Source: Dipodascopsis uninucleata var. uninucleata (taxonomy: Eukaryota; Ascomycota; Lipomycetes; Lipomycetales; Lipomycetaceae). Taken from it: a stretch of 64,000 bases of DNA. The stretch covers positions 62,001-126,000 of the forward strand of contig JAJLTO010000001.1 of assembly GCA_030568195.1 (NCBI GenBank), written 5' to 3'. The position numbers were made by a program, and so were the translations under genes. This document shows, piece by piece, positions 1-10,517 of the stretch; position 1 is the stretch's first letter, and each line of letters starts with the position of its first letter. The notes beneath the pieces were generated by a model that had not been told where the DNA came from, searched no databases, and worked only from the letters and a program-made list of their open reading frames with translations.

Positions 1-1635
1 TCAGAACTTGGGGAGAAAATTGAGATTGATGTTTATTGTGATCTGACATATAGACAGCGTGCTATGTACCGGGCTCTCAAGGCTCAAATTAGTTTGATGG
101 ATATTATGGATCAGGTAGACAATGACGATAATAATCAAAGTCTTATGAACTTAGTAATGCAGTTTCGAAAGGTGTGCAATCATCCTGATCTTTTTGAGCG
201 ATCGGATACGCGGTCTTCACTCGCCTTTTCTACTTTTCCTATTACAGGATCTTTTTTGCGAGAGGGAAATGTTGTTGACGTTATTTATAATACGAGAAAT
301 CTAATCAAATTTCAGTTACCGAAACTTATATATAGAGAAGGAGGCTTACTTGAGATCGCAGGGAATCAAAGTAGAGCTGGATTCAACCGAAAGTATTTGG
401 ACCACTTGTTGAATATTTGGGAGCCTGATAATATATATGAGGAAGGGCTTGGTAACTCTGCTTTTTCGTGGTTAAAGTTTGTGGATCGTTCGGCAAATGA
501 TATCAGTAGATCTTTTCATTGCGATTTGATAACAAAGGCTATATCGGAACAGTATCGAACCAACGATAAGCTCTGGAAAAATCGAGTAAGCTGTGATTAT
601 GATATCGAACATGGTAGTAATACTCATGAGATACCGTTACATCGTCGTTTACTCATTTTGGAGAATGCTGATATTACACCTCTAAGAACTATGACGGTGG
701 AAGGAATAATGAATCAGCTAGTTACAGTATCTCAAAATTATACGAAAAGACACAACATCCATAAGCTTGATCCAATGTTTGATCCAAGAGCACTAGCGCC
801 ACCTATTGATATTGTGTGTTCTGATCCATCGTTTGTAAATTTGCAGCAAGATATTTACTTCAACTTGCCCTTTAGAGAATTAGTGTTCGGTCCTTCGCCG
901 CAAGCCGAAGAGAGAATGATTAAACATAATCAGGATCCGTCAACGTATCCACTTTCGGGTCTTCTGCCACAGCCTTCTTCTGAGAGATTTGGTTATTCAT
1001 CTATTCGAGTTCCTCCAATGTCTAAGTTTGTTACAGATTCAGGAAAGCTTCTGAAGCTGGATCAGCTTTTAGCAGAACTCAAGGCCAATGATCATAGAGT
1101 TTTGATTTATTTCCAGATGACTCGTATGATGGATCTCATGGAAGAGTATCTGGCTTATCGACAGTACAAGTATGTTCGTCTGGATGGTTCATCGAAGTTA
1201 AGTGATCGTAGAGATCTGGTGAATGATTGGCAGACGAAGCCAGAGCTATTCGTGTTCTTGTTATCTACCAGAGCCGGAGGTCTAGGAATTAACTTAACTG
1301 CAGCAGACACAGTTATTTTCTATGATAGTGACTGGAATCCTACGATTGACTCTCAAGCTATGGATCGTGCACACAGACTTGGTCAAACGAAACAAGTGAC
1401 AGTATATCGTCTTCTTGTCAGAGGGACGATTGAAGAACGTATGCGCGATCGTGCAAAGCAAAAAATGCACGTACAGCAAGTCGTCATGGAAGGTGGTGCT
1501 AAGAAAGTTGATAAAAATGCAAATGGCAACGGCGAGGATAACTCTGAAAATATTAATGGTGCATCCTCTACAGAACCTGTTTCGGTTGATTTCCAAAAGC
1601 CGTCGCGAGAAGTTGCATTCTGGTTATTAGAATAA
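1..1635 (+). CDS. INO80: INO80 chromatin-remodelling ATPase, C-terminal part (5' end outside window)
   Basis: The reading frame is open from base 1 and ends at TAA 1633-1635, so only the C-terminal 544 residues are here. INO80 is the Snf2-family motor of the nuclear INO80 complex, which slides nucleosomes and exchanges H2A.Z. The segment MNLVMQFRKVCNHPDLFER (just before the insertion) is the hallmark end of the first helicase lobe. An insertion of nearly 300 residues follows, as expected for INO80, where it binds the Rvb1/Rvb2 ring. The second helicase lobe begins near base 1036 (DSGKLLKLDQLLAEL), with motif V/VI-type segments STRAGGLGINLTAADTV and DRAHRLGQTKQVTVYR. The last 50 residues are polar and end in FWLLE. 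CTG codons encode conserved leucines in the second lobe, which argues for the standard genetic code. No intron is visible in this part. The family assignment is secure; the start lies upstream of the window. Confidence 0.96.
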   Translation, partial: SELGEKIEIDVYCDLTYRQRAMYRALKAQISLMDIMDQVDNDDNNQSLMNLVMQFRKVCNHPDLFERSDTRSSLAFSTFPITGSFLREGNVVDVIYNTRNLIKFQLPKLIYREGGLLEIAGNQSRAGFNRKYLDHLLNIWEPDNIYEEGLGNSAFSWLKFVDRSANDISRSFHCDLITKAISEQYRTNDKLWKNRVSCDYDIEHGSNTHEIPLHRRLLILENADITPLRTMTVEGIMNQLVTVSQNYTKRHNIHKLDPMFDPRALAPPIDIVCSDPSFVNLQQDIYFNLPFRELVFGPSPQAEERMIKHNQDPSTYPLSGLLPQPSSERFGYSSIRVPPMSKFVTDSGKLLKLDQLLAELKANDHRVLIYFQMTRMMDLMEEYLAYRQYKYVRLDGSSKLSDRRDLVNDWQTKPELFVFLLSTRAGGLGINLTAADTVIFYDSDWNPTIDSQAMDRAHRLGQTKQVTVYRLLVRGTIEERMRDRAKQKMHVQQVVMEGGAKKVDKNANGNGEDNSENINGASSTEPVSVDFQKPSREVAFWLLE

Positions 1636-2028
1636 GATTGATATGAATAATACCAATGGAATATCTGATGTTGAGGCAACACTGTTAAAGACAGACTTAC
1701 AAAATAATTTCTAGTCATTATGCTACTTATTGTATGATGCGTTTAACAACTTCCTACAAAATATGTTATTTATGCTGCTGTTATTAATATTTATTGTTAT
1801 TTTATTGTCGCCGTCATTATATCATATTTATAAAAATTACCTGTTAATATAGAAATTATGAGTTTTGTTTGGTAGAGTATTGTGTATATTTCTAACTGAA
1901 AATTTAAATAAAATAATAATTAGTAATCTTCCGAAATTCCAAAAATTGACATGAATGATATAACATAAAACATTTATTCTTTACTCAAACTTGACATATT
2001 TCCCCTCAAATTCTAGATTGATTAAGCT
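1636..2028. other. Convergent 3' intergenic region (INO80 / RCH1)
   Basis: About 390 AT-rich bases between two convergent genes. It should hold both 3' untranslated regions. I see T- and A-rich runs but no gene, repeat or clear RNA structure. Confidence 0.6.
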
Positions 2029-3516
2029 CTATCGTGCTTTCTCCACATCATAACTCTCAGATTTGTTGGCATTATGGCTTGTTTTACAGGTCTCCGTAAT
2101 AATACCATCTCCTGATATGCTCATTACAGCAGATGTAAAGGAATTATTATCGTCGCTCTCAGTAGTACTTCTGGGATGCTCTGATTGATGCTGCTGCTGC
2201 TGCTGACTTTGCTGAGTCGTTCCCAATGACTTTGACGTCTCGTCAGCTTTCATTGCTTCTTCTTCGTCTTCCACCCAGCGACGAAATAGAGGAATGGTTA
2301 GATTAGAGAAGGTGAGCTGTTCAATTTGATACAAAATCATGGGAATCAGCAACATACTTTTTTCTTTCTCGCCGATCGCGGCATGTGAATATAGAGCGGT
2401 TACTAGAGGGACACCGAGAGCCGGAGTCTTCGCTGGAACAACGTAACATATCGCTATGGTATCACGCTTGCTAAATCTGAAAAAACCAACAATTGCATCA
2501 AGGTATTTATTTTTGAAGTGAATTTTATGAGATCCACGAGTAAGAGCGAGTGACACTCCTACGAATATCCAATATAGACCAATTCCAAGCAGTAAAACAA
2601 GCGCCTTTGTTTGTGCAGTCGAAGATTTAAATGCTCCAGTATAAAAGCTCGTAGAGAATGCAGACCACATGATGAAAATAAGGAAAATGCTGGCCCATTT
2701 GTTAACTTTAAGCTTTATGGTTACTCTCTTCACCATAGAAGGAAACAAATTTCGTAGTACTTGACCAGCAAATAAAGGTACAAATACAGTTAGCCCGAGT
2801 TGCTTGAATACGGACCTGTAAAGAACAGAATATCCTCCGCCACTTGTTCCAGGTCTTAAAACACCCCATTTTGGAGATGAAGTCATATACATTCCAATAA
2901 GAGCGGGGGTCAGAAATGGAGAGATAAGATTTGCAATTGTAACTTCTATCAGTGTCGCTGCTGCATTTCCATGGGCGCTTCTAGTGAAGACTACGTTTGA
3001 TCCAATTGTTGTAGGGGTGCAGCCGAGCATTATCACACCGGCCATGACAGGAGTATTGATATGCGAATTGTTCGACTCTATGGCCGCATATGCGAAAACA
3101 AAAAATAATGCCGATGCAAATAAGTACGACAATGTCTGTGCTACTATATGTATTCTATAGAGTGCAATTGCTTGTGCAAGAGTTGTAGTATCTATTGTCA
3201 GACCCGAAATGAAGAATATCATTGCGGGACACACATAAATTATAGAATACTGAGCAGCGATCCAACCGCCGCTCCTGCCCAGATTAGGTACCAAGTATGC
3301 AATAAGAATTGCGATACCCAGACTCCCTAAGAACCAGTAGTTTATAATAAATTGTAATACCTCTCTCCATGTTATCCGTCGAAGAAAGCTCATTCTTGAT
3401 TTCTTTATCTTGTCATCTTCGTCCATTCTGACCTTATTAAATATCCCGCTCTTCACGAATGTAGAATGGTTGCAGGTATAAATGTCGTCCGCAACTCTAG
3501 CCTCTGCATGTGCCAC
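2029..3516 (-). CDS. RCH1: SLC10A7/RCH1-type membrane transporter, calcium homeostasis regulator
   Basis: Single exon of 495 residues. It resembles the SLC10A7/Rch1 branch of the bile acid:sodium symporter fold. In yeasts Rch1 sits in the plasma membrane and restrains calcium uptake; the transported substrate is unclear. About ten hydrophobic segments run from residue 55 to about 400. Family-typical stretches are NYWFLGSLGIAILIAY (first membrane segment), PAMIFFISGLTIDT, GCTPTTIGSNVVFTR and PAKTPALGVPLVTALY. The last 80 residues are polar, with a short Gln run coded by CAG/CAA repeats, and are probably cytosolic. The first 45 residues are hydrophilic, and a second ATG lies at residue 31 (MDEDDKIKK), so the true start could be downstream. 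The gene is divergent from the small spliced ORF and the zinc-cluster gene upstream. Confidence 0.9.
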   Translation of the reverse strand: MAHAEARVADDIYTCNHSTFVKSGIFNKVRMDEDDKIKKSRMSFLRRITWREVLQFIINYWFLGSLGIAILIAYLVPNLGRSGGWIAAQYSIIYVCPAMIFFISGLTIDTTTLAQAIALYRIHIVAQTLSYLFASALFFVFAYAAIESNNSHINTPVMAGVIMLGCTPTTIGSNVVFTRSAHGNAAATLIEVTIANLISPFLTPALIGMYMTSSPKWGVLRPGTSGGGYSVLYRSVFKQLGLTVFVPLFAGQVLRNLFPSMVKRVTIKLKVNKWASIFLIFIMWSAFSTSFYTGAFKSSTAQTKALVLLLGIGLYWIFVGVSLALTRGSHKIHFKNKYLDAIVGFFRFSKRDTIAICYVVPAKTPALGVPLVTALYSHAAIGEKEKSMLLIPMILYQIEQLTFSNLTIPLFRRWVEDEEEAMKADETSKSLGTTQQSQQQQQHQSEHPRSTTESDDNNSFTSAVMSISGDGIITETCKTSHNANKSESYDVEKAR

Positions 3517-3618
3517 TAAACTTCGCGTAATCTTTTGGTATCTGGTTCGAATTCATTTATTAACTTCTTTTCAAAGAGAAGGGTACATATATATCATATC
3601 ATGGATGTCATAGATTGA

Positions 3619-3889
3619 ATGAACCTTCGCCGGATTACCGAGACGAGGTGCTCAAAGCCACATGGGTAAGTTTCAAGTGGCTGTTCTAATGAGGAGGTGC
3701 ATTAAGTAACGTGACTATAATTGTTTAGGGTATTTCTGCCTTAGTACAACTATGGCGGAAAGTGAACCTAGAATTTGGATTCTGGATAGAGCATCACAAC
3801 ATAAAGCAGACAAATTTTTGGACTGGATCAAGACTGAATCGGATAAAAAGAGGATTCAAAGGCTTCATATAGATATCTGGCAGGAATAG
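3619..3889 (+). CDS. Putative small spliced protein or upstream ORF, unknown function
   Basis: I do not recognise this. A 45-codon ORF starts at ATG 3752 (MAESEPRIWILDRASQ) and ends at TAG 3887-3889. It is preceded by a good intron: donor GTAAGT at 3666, CTAAT near 3685, acceptors at 3728 and 3744. Two spliced forms keep this frame open: exons 3619-3665 plus 3745-3889 (63 residues), or 3662-3665 plus 3729-3889 (54 residues). That two different starts and acceptors both join the same frame supports translation, but chance is possible. The ORF ends 45 bases before the ATG of the zinc-cluster factor and could be a regulatory upstream ORF in its leader, or an independent small gene. The peptide is charged, with no signal or membrane segment. 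Confidence 0.4.
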
Positions 3890-3934
3890 TTATTATTATA
3901 GTTACACATATAATAGAATATTGTCTTGGGTCGG

Positions 3935-4190
3935 ATGCAGGACTCGCAGGCTCAGCAAACACCACAGCAGCGTCCGGTCCCACAGTCTTCAGGAACTTCA
4001 TCATTGCCTTCAACTTCGTCTACTGGACGGCCGTTCTACACGCGCAATCGACGGGAAAGACCTTGCGATGGTTGTAGACGGCGGAAGACAAGGTGCCTGA
4101 GACCGGATGGGACGGCAGTGTGCACTATGTGTGTATCTCATAACGAAGTTTGTACTTTCGTACTAGAACCTCCGACTAGACGTCGACCGC

Positions 4191-4222
<32 letters not shown>

Positions 4223-6475
4223 CTGCAGACACAACTGCCGAAGGATATTCAAGCTGATGGTGGCGGCTCACAAATGCAGTTGCAAATGCAAATGCAGAAT
4301 GGGTCAAGCAATCAAATATTTAATGTACAGCCTTCTACAGCTGCAGCCACATGTTCCCAAAATGCAACTGCTTCAGGGTTTCCTTTGGCAAAGAGACATC
4401 GACCGAATAGCGCGATCATAAGTGACTCCACTGAACTGAAAGATGATGCTAAAGGAGATATAATGGACCCTATGTCTTACTCGAACTCATTGGGTATGAG
4501 TGAGACTATGTACTCGGAGCTTGTAGGGCCAAACTTACTTGATCATGAATTCCAGTTTGTACATAGACTTGCAGAAACATCGTCTGGTAACAGAATACCA
4601 ATATCAAAAATTAACTATCTCCGATCGGTTTCTGATGATGCTGTATTCATCATGACTGTTGACAGTGAGATTGAAGAAGATCATAAGCTGGTAGATGAAA
4701 TTGAGAAAATAGTTGAACCTTATGGATCCCAGCTAGTTGCATTGTATTTTAGGATTGTACATCCGTCATATCCTATAATTCACAAGACATATTTCCTCAC
4801 GCAATATAAAATTTCGCCGAAACAAATACAGCCTCCTCTTCTTGCAGCAGTATATTCATTGGCACTAAACTGGTGGGCCTATGATCACGAGCTTTCACAC
4901 TCTGCTACCAGGCCAGATTCTTTTATGTTAGATACAATTGCTTTTACTGCCATTCAAAGACATTTACATCGTGCTCGGCTGTCTACTGTACAAGCTGGCC
5001 TACTTCTTCTGCAACGGAAGCCGGAGTCAACTACTGGTGGATTAATGTTAGGGAAGACGCAGGTGTCGTCTTTTACAGCCCAGTTAATCGGAGTATCTCA
5101 AGCTCTAGGGCTGCATCTTGATTGTTCAAGATGGAACATTCCTGGATGGGAGATATTTTTAAGAAGGCGAGTGGCTTGGGCATTGTATGTGCAAGATAGA
5201 TGGGTTGCGCTCTGTCATGGTAGACCGTGCTATATTGATGAAAAGAATTGGGTAGTCCCTATGTTGAACAGAGACGATTTTTGCTTCGAATTGGCGTCGT
5301 CTGCTGCCGCTGTGATTGGCACTGGTGCAGAGCTAATGATTGAAATGTCAAGACTTACATCAATTCTATCTGAAATTCTTCAAACTTTCTTCTTTTCGGA
5401 CTATACTAGATACAAGCATGAAATTAAAGATCCATTTGTTGTTTTTGAGCTTGCCAAGCCGCTGCAACTAAAGCTTCGGCAGTGGTATTCCGGTCTATCT
5501 GAAGGTCTTCATATTAAGCCTGCAAATATTATCAACAAACGACTTTGTACGACGGGCTATCTACATCTCGCTTACTACTGTGTGGAGATAACACTTCACA
5601 GAGCTATCTTACGTGCACTGGAGACATGCACAGATAACTCTGTTATCTTGCAGTTCCGCACAGCCGCGAATGATCGTGCGTATGCAGCTGTTACTTTCGT
5701 ACAGTCATTGACCGTGGAATATCTGGAAGCATTTTGGATACATTCGTCAAGAGACTGCTTAGTGGAGATTGGTCAATTTATAACACTTCTGAAGGCTACT
5801 GCGACTTCTATAGAGGAAGCTTCGGTATACGATGATTATCAGGATAGTTTTAGATGGTATTTAAGAGTTCATTCACGGGCAGCTTGGATGTTTGAGTACG
5901 CGCTCTTGAGATTAGAAACGATAGTTTGGCCAACCTTTGAAGCAGTTCCAAGCTCATTGTCTAATATCTCCGTTGGTGAGACTTCTCAGACAAAACTTCA
6001 ACGTCATTCTATAGTGTCAAATTCTATGTCCCCTCAGAATAAATCACCTGGACAATCGCATCAATCACAGAATACTCCTCCACAGTCGAATCAATCTCAA
6101 GGTCAAACACAGTCTGTAGGCTCTATCAATTTGCAGTCTTTGTCAGAAATGACGGGAGTTCAACAAGTTAATACAGGTGTTTCGATTCCGGGTCTTTCTC
6201 ATTCACCTGTAAGAACTTCATTATCACCATCAACTCCTGTTATGACACAGCTGGCGTTACCTCAATTGCCTCCAACTGAGAACCAGAATGTGTCTTCTGG
6301 CATTCCTACCGTATCATCGTCATCGTCGATCTCATCAGCATCCACTGTACCTTCTTCAGTATTGTTACACTCTATTACTTCACTTGCGACAGATTCATTA
6401 CAACCTGCATCGGTAGAATTTGAAGATGTTAATAGCGTGATTGATAATTATATTTCAATGAGCGAAGTTACCTAA
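3935..6475 (+). CDS. Zn(II)2Cys6 transcription factor, DAL81/TamA-like
   Basis: Single exon of 846 residues from ATG 3935. The DNA-binding domain at about residues 30-75 has the six-cysteine pattern CDGCRRRKTRC followed by CTMCVSHNEVC, then a basic linker and an 11-Gln tract (CAA repeats). A fungal-specific middle homology domain follows from about residue 255 (QLVALYFRIVHPSYPIIHK, then LLAAVYSLALNWW and RRRVAWALYVQDRW). The C-terminal 180 residues are Ser/Gln/Pro-rich and may be an activation region. The spacing in the zinc cluster and the phrase CTFVLEPPTRRR recall the DAL81/UGA35/TamA family, nuclear co-activators of nitrogen-source catabolic genes (GABA, urea, allantoin). That subfamily placement is from memory and less certain than the zinc-cluster call. 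The next gene is dihydropyrimidinase, a nitrogen-salvage enzyme, which fits this role. Confidence 0.85.
4190..4222 (+). repeat. CAA microsatellite coding for 11 glutamines
   Basis: Eleven uninterrupted CAA codons just after the zinc cluster of the DAL81-like factor. Such tracts vary in length between strains. Confidence 0.95.
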
Positions 6476-7025
6476 TCTATCGTATTATCTTAGTTATAAA
6501 TTTTGTCTAATTAATTTTTTGTGTTTGCCTTAATCTCTTTGTCTTTTCTTGATTATTTGTCATATATATATATACATATATATATGTGTGCACATATCTT
6601 ATGGTATCTGTCGTTGGACTTAAACTTTTTGGGGGTGGTACGGAGGTACTATTATTATATTGTATTTTTACTAAATCATTAGTTCGTGATATCACATTCT
6701 CTTTTTATCTCTTTAAGATGCTTGAGGTGTTTAATTTCTTCGCGTAGATTGGTCAACATTGTTTAGTGATGATTGTGAAAGTATATTCTAAATCACAATG
6801 CAATTTTTTGATGTCGAAGTTCGCGGCTGTAATATCATAGTACTTGAAATGATGGACTTCCCGGAAAGGCGAAGATAGTACGAGTGAAGTTGTAAACTAT
6901 TTTGGTGGCTGATAAGACTCATAAACCTTATTTCTATTTATCGACTCTTGGATAGCTATTGCATTTCAACGACTCGATAATACGCCTAGAACCAAGCAAC
7001 CATACATTTTATACAGAAGAACTCA
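6476..7025. other. Intergenic region: 3' end of zinc-cluster gene and PYD2 promoter
   Basis: About 550 bases between two genes on the same strand. It contains a short TA/ATAC microsatellite near 6565-6590 and two HGATAR-type sites upstream of PYD2 (listed separately). No gene is seen. Confidence 0.6.
6910..6980 (+). promoter_or_regulatory. Possible GATA-factor sites in PYD2 promoter
   Basis: TGATAAG lies at 6910-6916 and CGATAA at 6975-6980, about 110 and 45 bases upstream of the PYD2 ATG. Nitrogen-catabolite GATA factors of fungi bind HGATAR sites. In AT-rich DNA a few such matches are expected by chance, so this is only suggestive. Confidence 0.25.
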
Positions 7026-8522
7026 ATGAATTTCGATTTAGTAGTAACTAACGGTATTATTGTGACGTCTTCACAGACAATATATCCCCCAAATAGTGAT
7101 ATAGGCGTAGTCGATGGTGTTATTACATCGATTGGTCGAGGATTAGTCGCATTCGCGAATCCTACGGCAACAGTCATCGATGCTGATGGAGCTCACGTTA
7201 CACCAGGTGGCGTGGATACTCATGTTCATATTTCTCAGGGTTCTGGAGGTGTTACAATGGACGGGTTCGATACTGGTACTCGAAGTGCGATTTGTGGAGG
7301 AACTACTTCTATCGTTTGCTTTGCTCAACAAGATATCAAAGAAGAAAATGTAATACAGTGCGTCAAAAACTATCATATGAAAGCTGAATCCCACGGAGGC
7401 ACTTATTGCGACTATGGGTTTCATGTTATTCTTACCAATCCTACAAAGGATATTCTCGAGAGACAGCTACCTATATTGAAAAATGAGGAAGGTATATCAA
7501 GTGTGAAATTGTACATGTCGTATGATCAACGACAGCTTACCGACCAACAAATTATGTCTATATTGGCAGTCACAAGGCAACTTGGAATGACAACAATGAT
7601 ACATGCGGAAAACTGGGACATGATCAAATTTATTATAAAACAATTAGAGGAGAGAAAGCAAACAGACCCTTATTATCATGCCGTTTCCAGACCTGCAATT
7701 ACAGAAATTGAAGCTGCATATCGTGCTATATGCCTGGCTGAATTAATGGATGCTCCAATTCTTTTGGTTCATATTTCGACAAGAAAATCTAGAGATCACG
7801 TTCGTGATGCACAGACTAGAATGCTTCCAGTGCATGCGGAAACTTGTCCGCAGTATCTCTATCTGCTTTCTGATGCATTAAAGAAGTCTGATTATGAGGG
7901 CGCAAAGTATGTTTGTTCGCCTCCTCTACGTGACAATAAGGACGATATTGATGCTTTATGGGAAGGAATTGCAAATGGAACATTTACAACAATCTCATCT
8001 GATCATGCTCCATCGTGCTTCGATCATCAACATGGTAAAAAGATAGGGTTAGACCCAGAAACAAAGGTAGCAAGATTCACAAAAATTCCGAATGGCCTTC
8101 CTGGTGTTGAAACTAGACTTCCTCTTGCTTATCAAGGAGTTAATGATAAACGCATAACAGCCGAGAAGTTTGTCGAAGTGACATCTACAAATCCTGCCAA
8201 GCTTTATGGATTAGATAAAAAAGGTGTCATTGCACCTGGTTACGATGCTGACATAGTTATCTGGTATCCTATTAACTCTGCAGAGGGCAGAACAGTAGTA
8301 ACAAATGAAAAACTTCACCATAGAGTCGACTATACTCCATATGAAGGATATCAGCTTGACAATTGGCCTAGATATACAATCCTTAGAGGAATGATTGTCT
8401 GGGATCGCGATAATAACAAAATTGGACCTCAAGGTTACGGTAAGTTTGTAAAACGCACCGGCAACATGCTTCGTCAACCTCGTGATGTTTGGGTAAACGA
8501 ATGGCGCCCATTTGAGTTATAA
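7026..8522 (+). CDS. PYD2: Dihydropyrimidinase
   Basis: Single exon of 498 residues. It hydrolyses 5,6-dihydrouracil/dihydrothymine (and related hydantoins) to N-carbamoyl-beta-amino acids, the second step of reductive pyrimidine breakdown. The amidohydrolase metal site is complete: H66 and H68 in DTHVHIS, K161 (the carboxylated lysine, in SSVKLYMSY), H193 in MIHAEN, H249 in LLVHIST and D326 in SSDHAPSC. The C-terminal part has the small beta-sandwich residues (APGYDADIVIWYP). Length matches the family. S. cerevisiae has no such gene, while Lachancea kluyveri and many other fungi do. The upstream neighbour is a DAL81-like nitrogen regulator. Allantoinase and bacterial hydantoinase are alternatives, but the sequence around K161 and the C-terminus matches eukaryotic dihydropyrimidinases. 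Confidence 0.95.
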   Translation: MNFDLVVTNGIIVTSSQTIYPPNSDIGVVDGVITSIGRGLVAFANPTATVIDADGAHVTPGGVDTHVHISQGSGGVTMDGFDTGTRSAICGGTTSIVCFAQQDIKEENVIQCVKNYHMKAESHGGTYCDYGFHVILTNPTKDILERQLPILKNEEGISSVKLYMSYDQRQLTDQQIMSILAVTRQLGMTTMIHAENWDMIKFIIKQLEERKQTDPYYHAVSRPAITEIEAAYRAICLAELMDAPILLVHISTRKSRDHVRDAQTRMLPVHAETCPQYLYLLSDALKKSDYEGAKYVCSPPLRDNKDDIDALWEGIANGTFTTISSDHAPSCFDHQHGKKIGLDPETKVARFTKIPNGLPGVETRLPLAYQGVNDKRITAEKFVEVTSTNPAKLYGLDKKGVIAPGYDADIVIWYPINSAEGRTVVTNEKLHHRVDYTPYEGYQLDNWPRYTILRGMIVWDRDNNKIGPQGYGKFVKRTGNMLRQPRDVWVNEWRPFEL

Positions 8523-8977
8523 GAGCAGCTATTTATCCTATATGGTATCCTTTTTTTACGTTTGCGTCTTTTAAGTACTATTGAAATATTTTAATATTAT
8601 TAACTGTAGTGTATTATTTCTTATACATACAGGATTAATTTCATAAATGAAACGAAATGTAGTGACAAACTGTTACCCTAAACCGATGTACACTTTTTGC
8701 TCTTCAAACTTATATAAGCATGAGACTAAAAAGTCAGTATTATTATTTAATACTATTGTTATTGGCATAATACTACTTCTCCTTCTTCAGTCATTTGATA
8801 TTAGTGTATAATTGTAAATGCAATATAGATAAACCCCTATTTAGAACCTGTAAGTCATCTTTTTATCCCATAATAAAATAGCATCGATCAGAACCCGGTA
8901 GCTAATTGAAAACACACAAATAATATAACAAAAGAACAACAGGTAACATTGAATATCATTGACTAAACTAAATCAAA
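8523..8977. other. Convergent intergenic region (PYD2 / LSG1)
   Basis: About 455 AT-rich bases holding two 3' ends. Nothing further recognised. Confidence 0.6.
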
Positions 8978-10517
8978 TTACTTATATGTCTGTTCGTTGA
9001 ACGTCTTTCCATCTACGCCAGGAGGAGGATGACACCAAAGTAGCTTTCCTCTAACATAATCTTTCAAGACTACTCTAGACGCTTTAGATTCGTCTGGTCT
9101 CCCACCTTTACTACTTCTAATAAGACCTCTCGCGCTAGCGTAAGCGCCCAAAAATTCATCTGCAGTTGGGACACCAGTCCCACCGTCAATTTCGGGTCTA
9201 GTATATATCTTAATGCCATAGATTTTTTCCAAGTGATCTTTTGGAATTCTTTGAGTGATAAGAGCGGTAGGACCAGTGAATTCTCGCAGTTGATCAATAG
9301 GCAAAACACCATTACATACTAGCTCTGCCTTTGTAGAAGCAAAGTTTGGAAAAACCAATCCAGGGCAGTCACAAAGAACTGCTTTGTCACTAATGTGAAT
9401 AGTCTGAAAATGCTTTGTTTTACCTGGTGTTGCAGAGACAGACACCTTTTTAGTACCCAAGAGTGCATTGATAGTCGAGGACTTGCCAACGTTAGGATAT
9501 CCGACCAGACCAATATAGTACTTTTCATTATTTAATTGCTTTGGTGCTGTGCGCAAAAATAGCGACTCAAGCTCTTCTACTGATAGTATTCTTATGTCTT
9601 CGAGTGTAACATCTTTCAGCTCACTCTCGACATCAGCATCGCCAATGTTATCGCCAATAGAATCATGTATACTCAGTGTCGTAGACCTGTCATCTGTAGA
9701 CGCCATGGCAGCCGAAAAAAATGCGAAAGAGATTCCTTCATTCTTTAACGAATGAGCCCAAGCTTTTCTTTGGTGTATAGTCAACATGTCTGCCTTATTT
9801 ATAAGTAACAAGTTTTCTTTTTCCCGACCTTGTTGCTTCGCCAATTCTTTAACATAAACCTCAAGATCCTCAGATCGGAAAAAAAGCGGGTTTCTTGCAT
9901 CGCAAATTTGGACTACAACACAAGATCTCTCGATTACTCGCCATAATTGACGCCAGACCTCTATATTCCGCTCAAAGGGAGTCAACAGGAGATCGTGGTT
10001 CTCCTCAAGCTCAGCTAGTCCCCTTCGCCAGTTAAGAAAAGCGAGCTTTTCTTGTCGATCTAGTTCTGCGGGTGTGGTTGTTTCATCCCATTCAGGTCTA
10101 CGTGGTACCGTAAGTCTAGACTTATTGGAGTCTTGCCTCTGTCGTGACTGCTCTTCCTCTTCTTCCGTTAATAAGTAAGGATTTTGCTGATCTTGATGTA
10201 AAATTTTAACATTCAATTTTGTTGCCGTAAAATCTGTCCCCGCCAGCTCTGCCGTAGACAAAAACTCATCCAAATCTCGCTCCTGAGTCACTGATTGAAG
10301 ACGCATCCAGCTAGGCTGGTCACGCTCCTGATAAAGATCAGTTCCGTCTGGTGCTGCTTGTCTGTCTCGTTTAGTTTGATTTCGACGATTGATGATCGCA
10401 TGGCCAAGACCGCTCGCGTGACGGTACGGCTTTTGAACCTAATAATAGAATCAGTGTTACTATAATTTTAAAATAAAAGTCATTAATAATGCAATAGTGC
10501 ATTAATATACTCACCAT
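8978..10517 (-). CDS. LSG1: Large-subunit ribosome assembly GTPase Lsg1
   Basis: Two exons: 10515-10517 (only the ATG) and 8978-10438; 487 residues. The intron 10439-10514 has donor GTGAGT and acceptor ATTATTAG. Lsg1 is a cytoplasmic, circularly permuted GTPase that releases Nmd3 from pre-60S subunits. The start was chosen because the second exon opens with VQKPYRHASGLGHAIINRR, the conserved Lsg1 N-terminus, and only splicing to the isolated ATG supplies a start. GTPase motifs appear in permuted order: G4 LLLINKADML near residue 210, G1 GYPNVGKSSTIN near 315, G3 DCPG near 358. The C-terminus KDYVRGKLLWCHPPPG is typical. The protein is shorter than S. cerevisiae Lsg1 (640 residues), mainly in the linker between G4 and G1 and at the C-terminus. 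The gene is divergent from the LAMTOR2-like gene. Confidence 0.93.

Noticed and set aside
3543-3556. ggttcgaattc, similar to a tRNA B box
   Set aside because: No A box or cloverleaf can be drawn around it on either strand.
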